Part shown: positions 14,324 to 24,817 of the stretch, in pieces
How positions within the stretch are numbered: position 1 is the stretch's first letter
Layout: each line of letters begins with the position of its first letter
Source: Scolanthus callimorphus
Lineage: Eukaryota; Cnidaria; Anthozoa; Actiniaria; Edwardsiidae
Reading direction: 5' to 3'
DNA length: 64,000 bases
Assembly (NCBI GenBank): GCA_033964015.1
Contig: CM066920.1
Location: forward strand, 7,593,912-7,657,911
Program-made: the position numbers and the translations under genes
Notes under the pieces: model-generated
The model's database searches: none
The model's input: the letters and a program-made list of their open reading frames with translations, nothing else
What the model was told of the DNA's origin: nothing

Positions 14324-14416
14324 AGGGGGCTGAGCATGTTGAAAGAGAGTTTCAACGAATTCTCTATTTTTCGTGTACAGTAAGAAAGAGTCTCAGCTAT
14401 TTTTGTCCCTGAGTGT

Positions 14417-16400
14417 AGATCAATAAAACCTGGACATTTACATATCATTCGACCCGCCAATTCACTTCCTAGTTTAACACTTTCGTAGGGGAAGATAAAG
14501 AAGCCGGTATTTTGAAATGTTAGTGTTTGCCTCAACCTGCGGGTATGGGCTCTTTGTCTACGTCCGGGTGGGATGCTGTGTAATCCTTGTTCGCTACGGT
14601 GCCAGTAATGTTAATGCATTATTTAGTTTCAGCCACGGGACTGAGGTTTTCTAATAAAGTAAAGCTTATATATTAACGGTGACTTCCAATCAAAGTGGTC
14701 AGTTTTAACATGCAGCCCAAAAGCACGGGCGTTCTGCGCTCAGCAGCTTGAGGTTCGCCCACCGAAAGAAAAAACTATTACAAAAAATAATTTCTCGTGT
14801 CATAGTACCAGACTTGAATAATCAGGTGTATTATGTGGTAAAAATTAATGGAACGAGCTCCATTTCCAACGAAGCCTTCGCGGGAGAATGTTAGACTGCG
14901 CAACTGTAATGAAGACAGCTAGTCTCTATCGCCACCACAACTCTTGCTCTGCGGCGTTCGGGTCTCAAGTCAAGTTTATGTTTGAAATACCACAAAACCG
15001 CAAAATTTATCGATGCAGTTTGGTGGGGACCACATGCTGTATTTTTACCACTAAAGTCCATACACGAACTTAGAAGACAAAAGAGTTGATTAGATATAAC
15101 AAATAGCCGACAAGGCTCGGACCACATTTGAATACACAACCCGTTATGGCTGGTTTTGCAAGAATATTCGGTCGGAATATTATTCTTCAGTATGCGTGCT
15201 GTCATTATTAGTACATTGTGTTGTCGACAAAGTCTAAAAACATAAAAAACATCTAAGAATCTAAAAAAATGATCACGTTTGAGTTAAACAATTATTGTTG
15301 TCGCTTTTTCTAGGTGACCGGGCGTGCCCCATAAACGGCCAAACCCACGCGGCGGGGTAAATATTAAACGACCGCTAGACTGCGAGAGCCACTGAGGAAT
15401 GTGTTAACCTGATACCCTGGTGAGTTCATGACTGTCTACTTTTTTGAAGCTATTTGCATGCAAATAGCTTCTTAGTCATCGCCCTCGAACTATGTATGTA
15501 TGTCACTTCGCGGGAATCATCCAGCTTGCACTCCATGTTGCTCCTTTTTCTACATGGATCATACTTCAGTCGCACAAGAATCACGGGTCATGAAGTTTCT
15601 GCCTTACAAATATTTGAATTTAGCCAATCATAGTCCTGCATCATCTTTACCCTCCCCTCCCTTGTTACATCAATCAGTACGTCTCCCAACTATCCCCTCC
15701 CTGTAGTACCATGGCAGTCACTTGTTCGGCGCTGGGTATCCTGTGTCTCGTCCCTTCTCCCATCTAAGCACCTTACCTTTGCCAACATATATATAGGCCA
15801 CATAGGCCAATCAGTCGTCCATGTGGGACGAGCATTTCTTCTTGGAGGTGATGTGAATTGAGCATGCTCTCGGTATCACGTCATACATGCCCACCATCGT
15901 GTATTATTTAGGATATTACCATTACGACAAGTAAATAAGTATGGCTAAGGTACTAAAACGTTGACAATATTGAAGTTGCCATTGAGCATGCGCAATATGT
16001 TTTTTTAAAATTTTATTGCTACAAGAGATCAAATCACGCCAGAGTGCTTGAAAATAAAACCTTTCCTCAGTTTTGTGCTGCATGTTTTCAACGTCGTGCT
16101 GCTTTCTTCCGATCACCTAATTTACGAGGTGGATGTTTGCGAGTTTAGTCAGTGAATTACGATCGATCAGTTATTAATCGAGCGTGGAATACAGCAAACG
16201 CTGGTCGAAATTGACAAAGAACTATCCATTAAAGCACAAGACATAGACAAATATGGATGAAACTGAAAGGGGAAAAACTGAAAGGTAAGAAATGAGAAAG
16301 AACAAGTCTAAGAAATGAGTTCCGAGATCGAAGTCTTATCGAATCCGAGGACGACTTCGATATTGTTTGTATAAATAATAAAAGTTCCTCATAAAACACG
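14417..16400. other. Intergenic stretch, no gene recognised
   Basis: Unique-looking sequence flanking the satellite. Six-frame reading shows only short ORFs (up to 104 codons) without recognisable motifs. The one notable structure is the 26-bp palindrome at 15446-15471. Confidence 0.5.
15446..15471. repeat. Perfect 26-bp palindrome built on overlapping octamers
   Basis: The sequence reads identically on both strands; its centre is ATTTGCATGCAAAT, giving an octamer on each strand sharing the central GCATGC. Flanks are not repeated. Confidence 0.85.
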
Positions 16401-16404
16401 TGAC

Positions 16405-16490
16405 CTACACAGTGGCCTGGTGGTATGATTGTGGGCACTTTAAGCTGAAGGTCCGGATATCGAATCCCGAGATGGCAATGCTTTTTTTTT
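16405..16490 (+). mobile_element. tRNA-derived SINE head
   Basis: TGGCCTGGTGG matches a polymerase III A box and TATCGAATCCC, about 50 bp on, resembles a B box. This is the spacing of a tRNA-like SINE promoter. It is followed by a T run (16481-16489) and unrelated sequence. It does not fold into a complete tRNA, so no tRNA gene is called. Confidence 0.5.
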
Positions 16491-17269
16491 GCATTTCCTT
16501 TTAAGGCAAATGTTTTTTTGTGTTTTCTTACCGGACGCGTCGTGATTAAAAAAGGCATGTTTTATTCCAAATCGATAGGGAAAGGGTAGAACTACTTCAC
16601 TCTTCAGACAATAAGTCTTTAAGTAAAAGTTGCCAGTGAGCATATGCACAATATTTTCTGAATTTATCGCCTGCTTTAAAAACAAAAACAAAATGAAAAT
16701 TAACACGCATCGCTTTACCGGTGACGCCATTTAAACAAGTCTAATCTTTTTTCTCATGATCAGCCCATTCCTGGGAATGCTGGGAGCAAGGTTGTGACGG
16801 CCGGTCCTGTCCTAGGTACCGAAGAACATCAGCAAATAGCTTCCCGTACGCTCTGCGTACCTATGTTTTTTATTTCCTGGAGCAGCAGTCAGCCCTGGGA
16901 ATACTCTGGGTTTGTCGCTTTTGGAGGTGAAAACAGGGTACGAAAATGATTTAAGCCAGAAAAGGTTACAAGAATATTGGATTTCGATCTGGGATAGGGT
17001 ACGTGAAAATTGCGATTTGGTGTCTGGCACACCTCAAAACCACAACATCAGGGCATTACTCTCCCCTCCCTCGGGGCGGTCAGCACTTGTGGTATAGTGC
17101 TCTTAACTGTAGATCAACTTGAAGGCAGCCAAGGTATGATATCGAGTATAGTATTGGGGTATACTCTGTAAAGTAACTTGATTCATAGCGATTAACGATT
17201 TTTATCTTTCATAACTCTCGAAGAGCAGACAAAATAGCGTCGTCAATAATTGCTATCTATGAGTACCCT

Positions 17270-17592
17270 TGAGTGCTTAACCCTGAGAGATCTTATACTG
17301 GAATAAAAGTCCTGGAACAGAGGAGCAAATGTTTATGTTTTTTAAAAAGGAACTCAAAACTCATCTTACAGATTATGCAGATTATGTACAGATTATACTA
17401 TAGCATAGCTTTATATTCTCACTTTTTATCCCGCTTTCATTTCTATCTACAATTATAAAACATAGTATTTAGCTTGTTAGCCGTATTCCTTTGATTTTTA
17501 AATCTTAATAATGTAAAGCGTTATGAGCAATTCGTATAATAGCGCTATATAAATGTAGTCCATTATTATTGTTATTATTATTTATTATTATA
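17270..17592 (+). mobile_element. LINE-like 3' end remnant
   Basis: A degraded reading frame includes FFKKELKTHLTDYADY, resembling the basic tail seen after reverse transcriptase in L2/CR1-type elements. It is followed by TAATGTAAAGCG, GCGCTATATAAATG and an ATT-repeat tail, the usual 3' end of such elements. It is broken by a frameshift and has no catalytic core. The family assignment is from pattern memory. Confidence 0.45.
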
Positions 17593-17929
17593 TAGGACGT
17601 GATCTTATTCAAAACAAAAAAGCGTCTTTCTCCATTGAATAACTAAATATCCGCTTAATGTTTGACTTGGAACCCTTTAGTGCCTTCAAGCTGCAAAACA
17701 CCCCAAGAAAATAACCACATGCAGGCATAAATCTGAGAGAGTCACGCTATAATCTTGAGGAAGGAATGAATCACAGGGAATTTCTGCAAAAACCTATCCA
17801 TGGGAAAAGCTGAATTTCCATGGTAGAAGCATGTGAAGTGTTTGGATTTCCCATGGTTATCCATGTGAATTCCGACCACTTCCCATGTAAGTACCTTGGG
17901 AAATTCCTGTCTCCCGCATGCACTATACA

Positions 17930-18085
17930 CTAATCTGCGGGAGCGGCCAAAACGCATCCCTGCGAAAGAGGCACTTGACGGCCTCTACGGGGAGTGGCCA
18001 AAACTCAGTACTTAGTGACCTCTGCGGGAGTGACCAGAACACATCCACTAAAGAGGTATTTGGGCGGCCTCTGCGGGAGCTAGAA
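17930..18085. repeat. Degenerate tandem repeat, about 50-bp unit
   Basis: Three diverged units share a core close to GCCTCTGCGGGAGTGGCCA followed by AAAC. No coding potential is apparent. Confidence 0.55.
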
Positions 18086-18519
18086 AGCAGCTCCGGTGTA
18101 ATGGAAAAGCGTGGAAAAGGCGCCTAAGATAAAAAGGAATTAACGTTTGTAGATTTGAAAAAACAACAGAAACCAAAAACACGATTATTGGATGAGGTTT
18201 CAATGTCTCGACATTGATTATTCCGGATATCACAAAACCGAATTCAATAACTGTTTTATTATACATTGTTTAGCAGACAATCAAGATAACAAAACGTGCA
18301 CTGAACCCAGTTAATTGTGTTTCGCAAAGAAAAATGTGCGAGTAAATTCAACGAGCAAAGCACACAGGGAGCTCACCTTTTCATTTAAGTATTTTTTTCT
18401 CTTTTCTTATATTTGTCAATGTGTATTGTTTTACCTCTTGGACCCTAGGGAACGAGATTACGTCATGCTGCTTTCTGATTGGCCACTATCAGTTATGACA
18501 AATCATTGTTTTTTCCTCT

Positions 18520-18600
18520 TACCCGCTATTACGGACTCTCGCTATTACGGACACTAAAGCTACCCCGAGGGTGTCTGCAATAACGGGAGTCGACCGTACA
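18520..18600 (-). mobile_element. pogo/Tigger-like transposon terminus
   Basis: Read on the minus strand the segment starts TACGGTCGACTCCCGTTATT and continues with GTGTCCGTAATAGCGAGAGT. This resembles the terminal pattern of Tigger/pogo elements, which end in a TA target. Only one end is present. Confidence 0.4.
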
Positions 18601-19609
18601 ATGCATACAAGATCTTTTATTATATGGCTTGACAATTTCCTGTGATCTGATTGGCTGGCGCACGGGCTGTATTTTGCGTATTGCCCACGGGCTATATTTT
18701 CCGCCTTAGGGAAGCGGTCAAAACGTTTCTACTCGAACAGAACGCAATTTTATCACGGGAGGTAGTAGGTCCCGGGTTGTACCTACCCACCTGTTTTTTA
18801 AATGCGCATTTTCTCCGTGCTCAAGTAAGGATGTTGGATGTTATTGCATGGATGTGTTGCTCTCGCTATAAGGAAGGCGTTGCTAAGCCAATCATTTGTA
18901 TTCATTTATTATTTTACGAGATGTTTGCAGTTTAAAATGGCCATTTTTTCATAAAAGAAGGTGGGCTGCGGCATACACCACCCTACCGAGTCCCATTCGA
19001 GTACATATGTTTTGACCACTTCCTTAACCACGTGTTCCGGATGAAGATTGTCTTGCATTTTGCGCAATTCTTGTACGCTAGCTTTTTTCGCTTCAAAGTT
19101 TTCGCTGCTTAAGTTATTGCAAAAAGTGTAGGGAAAAAGTAAAATCTAAAAAAAAGCTCAAATACTAAAAAAAGGAGAAACGGAAAAACGGAACGGAAAA
19201 ACCCCGCCAAAGTCCGGAAATGGACAAAATATAATTCAAATTTAAATGAGCCATATAATAAACGAATTATTAACCTCACTTGCTCGGTCTGTACGGGAAA
19301 TATCAGACCTCGGTCTTTTTGTACGTACTGCAAGACAGACCTTGCGCTTTGTTAATAATCTCTTATTAGTATTGGTGGGAAGCTAGTAAAAACGACAGGA
19401 GGCTAACCTTGTGCACGTGCCGAGATGCAATCAAGGGGTCCACCACTTCACTTCTGGATTTTTTGCGTATCCCCATCTTGATTAACTATGTACCGCATAC
19501 ATCAATAGACTGCAAAGAGAAGAAAATATGCCATTAGATTAGCTTTCGTAAAGAATTCGTTAAGATTAATAATTAGATCTCGTTAAGAAATTGATAGGGC
19601 TAGAAATTA

Positions 19610-19860
19610 TGCCTGGGCGAAATCAGGGCTAGGCGACCAGATTTTTTCACTTGGTCGCCAGCTGGCGACCAAACATATTTTTATTGTTTTTTTTTTAGCT
19701 TGATGCCACCTGGCGACCAAAAGTTATGTTCAGGCGACCAGATTTCATTTTTTCATTGTTTTTTTTTTAGCTTGATGCCACCTGGCGACCAAAAGTTATG
19801 TTCAGGCGACCAGATTTTTTCACTTGGTCGCCAGCTGGTGACTAAGAAAACAAGTTAATT
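19610..19860. repeat. GGCGACCA repeat cluster
   Basis: Blocks of CAGGCGACCAGATTT and GCCACCTGGCGACCAAAAG recur two or three times in both orientations, separated by T runs. Related sequence appears at 29870-29965 and 55528-55720, so this is a dispersed family. Confidence 0.55.
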
Positions 19861-20555
19861 TTCACTTAAGGTGGCGTACACCTATTCAAAGGCAAAACAA
19901 CAAAGGTTTAGACACCGAGTTTAGTCATAAAACGTTCCCCGATTAGTGTCATTTTTTGCCAGCCAATAAAACAACTATTCAGCTTTCCACTTGGTATCGC
20001 TTTCTTTGAATAATTTTAACCGATTTCTTGAAATCAGTGAATAGACAAAGTGGGGTAAAATTAAACATGGCCTCCTATTTCCATAAAAACACGGCTAAGT
20101 CCCACTTTTTTGGTTTATAACGACAGCTCTAGTACCCTTTTATGTGCATAACAAAATACTGTACAATTTAGCCTATACCAAAACAAATACTCTTTCTTAG
20201 TTTTGACATATTGACTTTTGTTCAATAACAGAGATTTCAATATTGAGTTTTACTTTCAAGCAATTTCCTATTTTCCAGTTTCACTCAACACCTGAGTTTC
20301 CTGGCAATTTGGAATGTGTAGATTCAGTTGCGTCCCGGACTTAAGGCGCAAGGTAAAAGTAAATATCTTAACTTTCAATTTTAATTGGAGTTATTACAGA
20401 AAACCTTATTGTAAAATATCTCTGAAATTCTCTAAAGAACTATAATAAATTTCCTAGCCAAACTTTATATTTTGTTCTCTGTTATCTGATGAATCATTTC
20501 AGGAGTTAAATAGAATTTCTTTAATACGATGTTTCACAGACCTTCAATTTAAACT

Positions 20556-20879
20556 TGTAAGACACGTAACCTAACTATCTGTGTAAACACAGCTGATTGT
20601 AAAAACGTATAAATAGACCCTGAATTTGTAATCTTTAGGTTAGTTAAAAGTCAGAGTTAGACATGGTCTGACCAAGGAGGTCTGACCAACAGGTCAGTCT
20701 GACTTGTAGTCAGCCAGTAATAATCAGTTAAGTTGTGCAGTACCAGTCTGTGCGTCTCTCTTACTTTCCTTGCTCAATTAATCCATAAGAGCATATTCCT
20801 ATTCCGTCCCTTAGTCTAGGACGAAGGTTTGTGAGCTTTTCCTCTTTCCCCCAAGAGGACACAAAAGAATCATAACACA
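20556..20879 (+). mobile_element. Possible solo LTR
   Basis: The segment begins TGTAAGACACG and ends ATCATAACA. It has a TATA box (GTATAAATAGACC, about 20607) and then an R/U5-like T- and C-rich part. This is the organisation of an LTR. No matching second LTR or gag/pol lies in the window, so it would be a solo or truncated copy. Confidence 0.4.
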
Positions 20880-21212
20880 ACCACCGCGCCAGGTTTCTCA
20901 AATTTCTGGTGACTTTGTATCAGGACTCGCCACAAACGCCCCGGAAACGCGGGAAACTCTCACGGCGACGCTGCGTGTGTGGTTTCTCGAGATACCTTTT
21001 CAATAGGACTGATCCAGATGTTTTAGCCATCGGTAAAATGTGCGACTACAGTGCAGCCATTCATGGCGGTCACAGCTCCGTTTGTTGTGTTTAAAATTAA
21101 CAAAGTTTAAACGGAGTCACGATATTTACTAGTTTTCGTATGCCTTTGATAAAAATACAACTATTGAACAACCCAGTTTATTTCAGCAATAGAACACACA
21201 TTTTTTTTTTTT

Positions 21213-21323
21213 GTTTATAATGTGATAAACGCGCGGGTGTTGGGAGAACACAAGGAAAACTGAGCTTCAAGCTCTTCCAGTGTTCTGCCAACATCCCAAG
21301 TGCGTTTATCACATGTCGTAAAC
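21213..21323. mobile_element. Fold-back MITE
   Basis: An imperfect inverted repeat: the left arm has TGTGATAAACGCGC then GTGTTGGGAGAACAC; the right arm carries the complement (GTGTTCTGCCAACATC then GCGTTTATCACATG). The loop is short, so nearly the entire segment is stem. Confidence 0.7.
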
Positions 21324-21580
21324 AAAATAAATATGTATTTTGTTGCTTTAAAAAAACATAGAAATCTGTGATCTATTGCTTAATGAAAAGCCGAATCATT
21401 TGAAGACGGTTTTTACAAACGAGAAGTTTTCTCGCCCCTGGGGATTTCCGTTAGGGCGTAAGGGGCATGATGTTTGAATCACCTAACCATCTTGCGCGGT
21501 TGAAGATTCGATGATTATTTGAAGGTCTCAGAAGGGTGATATTACAAAATTTGGTTCCATATACGCAGTTCACTCAGGGC

Positions 21581-21653
21581 TTCCCTGCTAGCAGAGGCCT
21601 TTTCTCTCTGCATTTCGCTAATGCAGAGAAAAGAGGCCTCTGCTAGCAGGGAA
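21581..21653. mobile_element. 73-bp palindromic Mutator-like MITE with 9-bp target duplication
   Basis: The two halves are complements (TTCCCTGCTAGCAGAGGCC at each end) around a small loop. The flanks ACTCAGGGC (21572-21580) and ACTCAGGGC (21654-21662) are identical, a 9-bp target duplication as made by Mutator-like transposases. The terminal motif resembles the element at 59575-59722. Confidence 0.8.
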
Positions 21654-21662
21654 ACTCAGGGC

Positions 21663-23040
21663 GATTATTACGCTTGTCAAAAAATCCAGTAATTCCGCCA
21701 ACCGCGGGAAACTTTTTGGGAAATTTAGGACACCCTTTCAGGCCTCAAAATTGCGCCCTATGCACGTGTAAATACGCATACAATTGTTTCTTTTATGCCT
21801 AGCTATTTGACTTATAGGCGTAAAATAACAAACTGGAGTGGTTAAACCATTCACCGAAATTTTATCCAATTTTGCTGTCACGTGATTTCCTAGGTCGAGA
21901 CCTTAATTTAATAAAAAAAAAAAAATACCGAAAACTCGAAACGGTATTTTTGTCAAATGGAAAGAGGTCTCAGTTAGTCTTTTCACTTCCCCATCCCTCC
22001 CCTTCATCTACAAGCTTCACATTGGGTCTAGAACACTGGTCGTCCGTGCCAGCTAAAGCCCGCGAGCTGAACATAGTCATCTTGAAATCTTGAACTTGTA
22101 CTACATAATCAATATATCAACGAACAATGCATTATACGGCAGACCGTATCAGGAACGCTCGATGCTCATTTTCTTGACACAGGCTTAAGCCATTTCAGCT
22201 AAGGGAACCTCAAAGGCATTGGCGTCGGCCAAAAGACAAACCTCTGCGTGAAGGTTAGGCTGCCTTGTGCCAGTGCTATTTGCTTATCATCGCTATTATA
22301 CCGTTGTTGTCGTGGACGATGACAAATTATATATAAATATTATTATTATTATTATTATACACATTCCAGAATAAGGCAAGTTAAGAAATTCTTACCTGCG
22401 GTGTTAGTTGATGAAAGAGAAGGGTACATCTATAAAGCCTGGCGAAAAATAATGCGTCTTACGAGACTATGTCCTGGCGTGTTGAATCGACGTGGAACAA
22501 ATCGATATTTGATCTGCGAAGCAGCGTGAAGGGTTCTAGAAGTTAGAGGCCGGATTAGCTCACAGCGATAAGAGCCCAAGAGCTTGCGTACATACCTTGA
22601 GTTCTTGTCCTTGCTCCTTGACTTGAGTGTCATTCATGCACTGCATATGTGCGTGTTCCGCAGTGAAAGCAAAAAAGCGTTCACAGTTCGAGATCTCGAG
22701 ACAAAATCAGGAGTTACTTTTAGTCGGGATTTTACAATTACTCTGATTACTTACGACCAGTTACTGTCATAATCTACTTTTACCTCGCTTTAAAGGCCTA
22801 GGACCCCGGCCTAGGACACTAGGACATACGCCGGTCTGATCATGAGCCGTTCCTTATGCCGGATGTGGTTGTTTAGTTAGATGAGATGATCTATAGATAA
22901 GATCTATAACACTGAAATGTACATAACGACCATTTCCACACGCATGGGATGTAGCCTGAAGGAGCTGCCTTAATTTCTTACCTTCCTATTTTTAATTTAA
23001 TATTTTCAAGTCCCCAATTTCTCCTCCATCCCCCTACAAC
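21663..23040. other. Intergenic stretch, no gene recognised
   Basis: AT-rich sequence with an A run (21904-21916) and an ATT microsatellite (about 22338-22356). Open frames are short and lack motifs; nothing else is supported. Confidence 0.45.
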
Positions 23041-23905
23041 ATGACCGGTCCCTTTAAAACGATGATTAGACCATCATGTCCTACTTTGTTTATTGGTAAA
23101 AGCTGCCATGAGTTTGGAGTAATTTTCTGTTGAGTATCAAAATTTAATTTACAATCAAGATTCAATGAAACATGTACACAGTGCACTATCCTGTACAATT
23201 ATTGGACTACTAATTTGTATTTATAGTTCGGGTTAAACCGTACATGTGTTTTTATATCGCGGAAAACCCGGTCCGTTCGCTTATCCGGCGCCCTCTTGGG
23301 GGCCATCATGACCGGTCCCTTAGTACCGATGATTAGACCGTCATGTCCTACTTTGTTTATTGTCAAAAGTTACCATGAGTTTGGAGTAATTTTCTGTTGA
23401 GTATGAAAATTTTATTTACAATCAAAATTCAATGAAACATGTACACAGTGCAGCTATCCTGTACAATTCACCGATCCCGCAATCATTGTTATACCCCTAG
23501 CTACTGTTGCTACGTCGGACAAGCCAAATTTTATCTTTGGCATAGAGCGCGGAAAAGACACCGATTGCAGGGAGGTGTTAGAAGTTGTTGCATGCAATTG
23601 GATTTTTATCTTGAAAAGCTGAATAATTATTGAAAAATCTTCGATATTCAAGTTTGTTGCTCGGACATTTTGAATTCCGTAGGGAAAACGTCCTATTGTT
23701 TGCTATGAGTGGGCGGAGCTATCGTCAAAATAGGGATCGGTCTATTATAGACTAGTAATTTGAATTTATAATTCGGGTTAAACCGTACATTGCTGGTGTT
23801 TTTATATCGCGGAAAACCCGGTCCGTTCGCTTATCCGGCGCCATCTTGGACCGCGCATGGCGCCCGATAAGCGAAATGGCCGGTTTTTCCGCGATAAATA
23901 CACCC
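23041..23905. repeat. Local duplication of dispersed repeat sequence
   Basis: The segment from GACCGGTCCCTT through CATGTACACAGTGCA occurs at 23041-23185 and again at 23308-23450. The block from TTCGGGTTAAACCGTACAT through GCTTATCCGGCGCC occurs at 23227-23290 and 23771-23850. The pattern suggests a tandem duplication split by the repeat at 23467-23690. Confidence 0.7.
23467..23690 (+). repeat. Dispersed repeat with ORF-like start, copy A
   Basis: An open frame of 51 codons reads TDPA then LATVATSDKPNF, IERGKDTDCREVLEV and a stop at 23620-23622. Copy B lies inverted at 60410-60661 and encodes TVATSDKPKF and GKDTDRRKVLEV in a longer frame. Similarity continues past copy A's stop (ATCTTCG, CTCGGACATTTTGAAT). 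I do not recognise the protein. It may be a multicopy gene fragment or a non-coding repeat. Confidence 0.55.
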
Positions 23906-24049
23906 AGTTGGCGACTTCACCTTGTACCGCCTTGTTTCTCACTTGTTATGTTGTTCCCAAGGAATTTCAGACTCCAACACCGTTGCTCCCTGAATATTCC
24001 ACTTGAAAGTAGTAAATCGTGAAAAAGGGCAGTCACAAAAAAATCCACA

Positions 24050-24350
24050 CTCCCCCTGTTAAGGACCCCACTCACAGCTACCCACCCTGGATTTTTTTTA
24101 ATTTGAACCACCCACCCTGGAATTCCAGTGATTTTTTTCATGACCACCCTGGAATTTGTGCTTACCCCACCCTGGAATTTTGCATTTTAAGGGTGCCCAC
24201 CTTGGAGTTCCAAGTTCTACTTTGACCACTCCACCCTGGAATTGCGAGCTCCATTTGACCACCCCACCCTGGAATTCCGAGCTCCATTTGACCACCCCAC
24301 CCTGGAATTCCAGAGGTCCTCAACAGGGGGGGGGGGGGGGGGGGGGGGGT
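24050..24350. mobile_element. Fold-back element of CCACCCTGGAATTC units with G run
   Basis: The terminal inverted repeats are CCCCTGTTAAGGACCCC at the left and GGTCCTCAACAGGGG at the right. The interior is diverged tandem units containing CCACCCTGGAATTC. A run of about 23 G follows the right end (24327-24349). Related copies are at 31045-31262, 45108-45680 and 45690-45950. Confidence 0.7.
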
Positions 24351-24726
24351 GCGTGAAGTCTTTTTGTTTTTTAACTTTCTATCGATCCACATGATCATCG
24401 TCGTTACAGCTAAATTCGTTGTTTCACGCTGCGCATATTTGTAACGTCGCTTTTGCGTTTGTGATTTTGTTTTTCTTCCGCTAAAGAACTGTATCATCTA
24501 AGCCAATCAGGTCCTTGCCCTATTAAGATCATTTGACTGGTCGGACAGAAAAAATCCGCAATCACACTCTGTTTTGAAAATTCAAAGCGATCACGAACCA
24601 ACGATTTTGGCTGTACAGGTCTCGCTACACTAGGTTTGTAACGTTAGTTCTGCTCGATCTCTTCGCAAATGCCCAAACATTTGACAGTCTGGAGAGTGAT
24701 GCGTTACTTCGATCCATGTAGAACTT

Positions 24727-24817
24727 TCATATGTTATCCCAGTGGAACACAGAATGACACAGAAGCAGGTAGCCCATGGCGACGGTAGTGGTGACAATCA
24801 TCATGGGAAAGCCAATC
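24727..24817 (-). CDS. OCA2: OCA2 exon 27, C terminus and stop
   Basis: Encodes [20 protein letters not shown] then HSVFHWDNI and TGA (24727-24729), matching [27 protein letters not shown]. No obvious AATAAA was found in the next few hundred bases on the minus strand. Confidence 0.96.

Larger units (their letters stand above)
1..14416. repeat. Satellite array, about 1,637-bp monomer, 8.8 copies
   Basis: The same sequence recurs with monomer starts at 1, 1638, 3276, 4910, 6546, 8182, 9814, 11450 and 13087 (lengths 1632-1638). The array begins before the window and stops at 14416 inside the ninth copy. Copies are nearly identical; differences are a few substitutions plus one-base changes in short homopolymers. 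Each monomer holds an internal direct duplication of about 157 bp, a 265-bp inverted-repeat segment, two ATGCAAAT octamers and one TGACGTCA. The short ORFs that recur in each copy (up to 85 codons) overlap on both strands, lack any family resemblance and are not called. No snRNA, 5S rRNA, tRNA or histone gene was recognised in the monomer. Confidence 0.97.

Noticed and set aside
15500..15706. Plus-strand ORF of 68 codons rich in Ser and Pro
   Set aside because: No motif, no splice context, and length expected by chance.
16405..16480. Functional tRNA gene
   Set aside because: A and B boxes are present but no acceptor or anticodon stem can be formed; a SINE head is the better reading.
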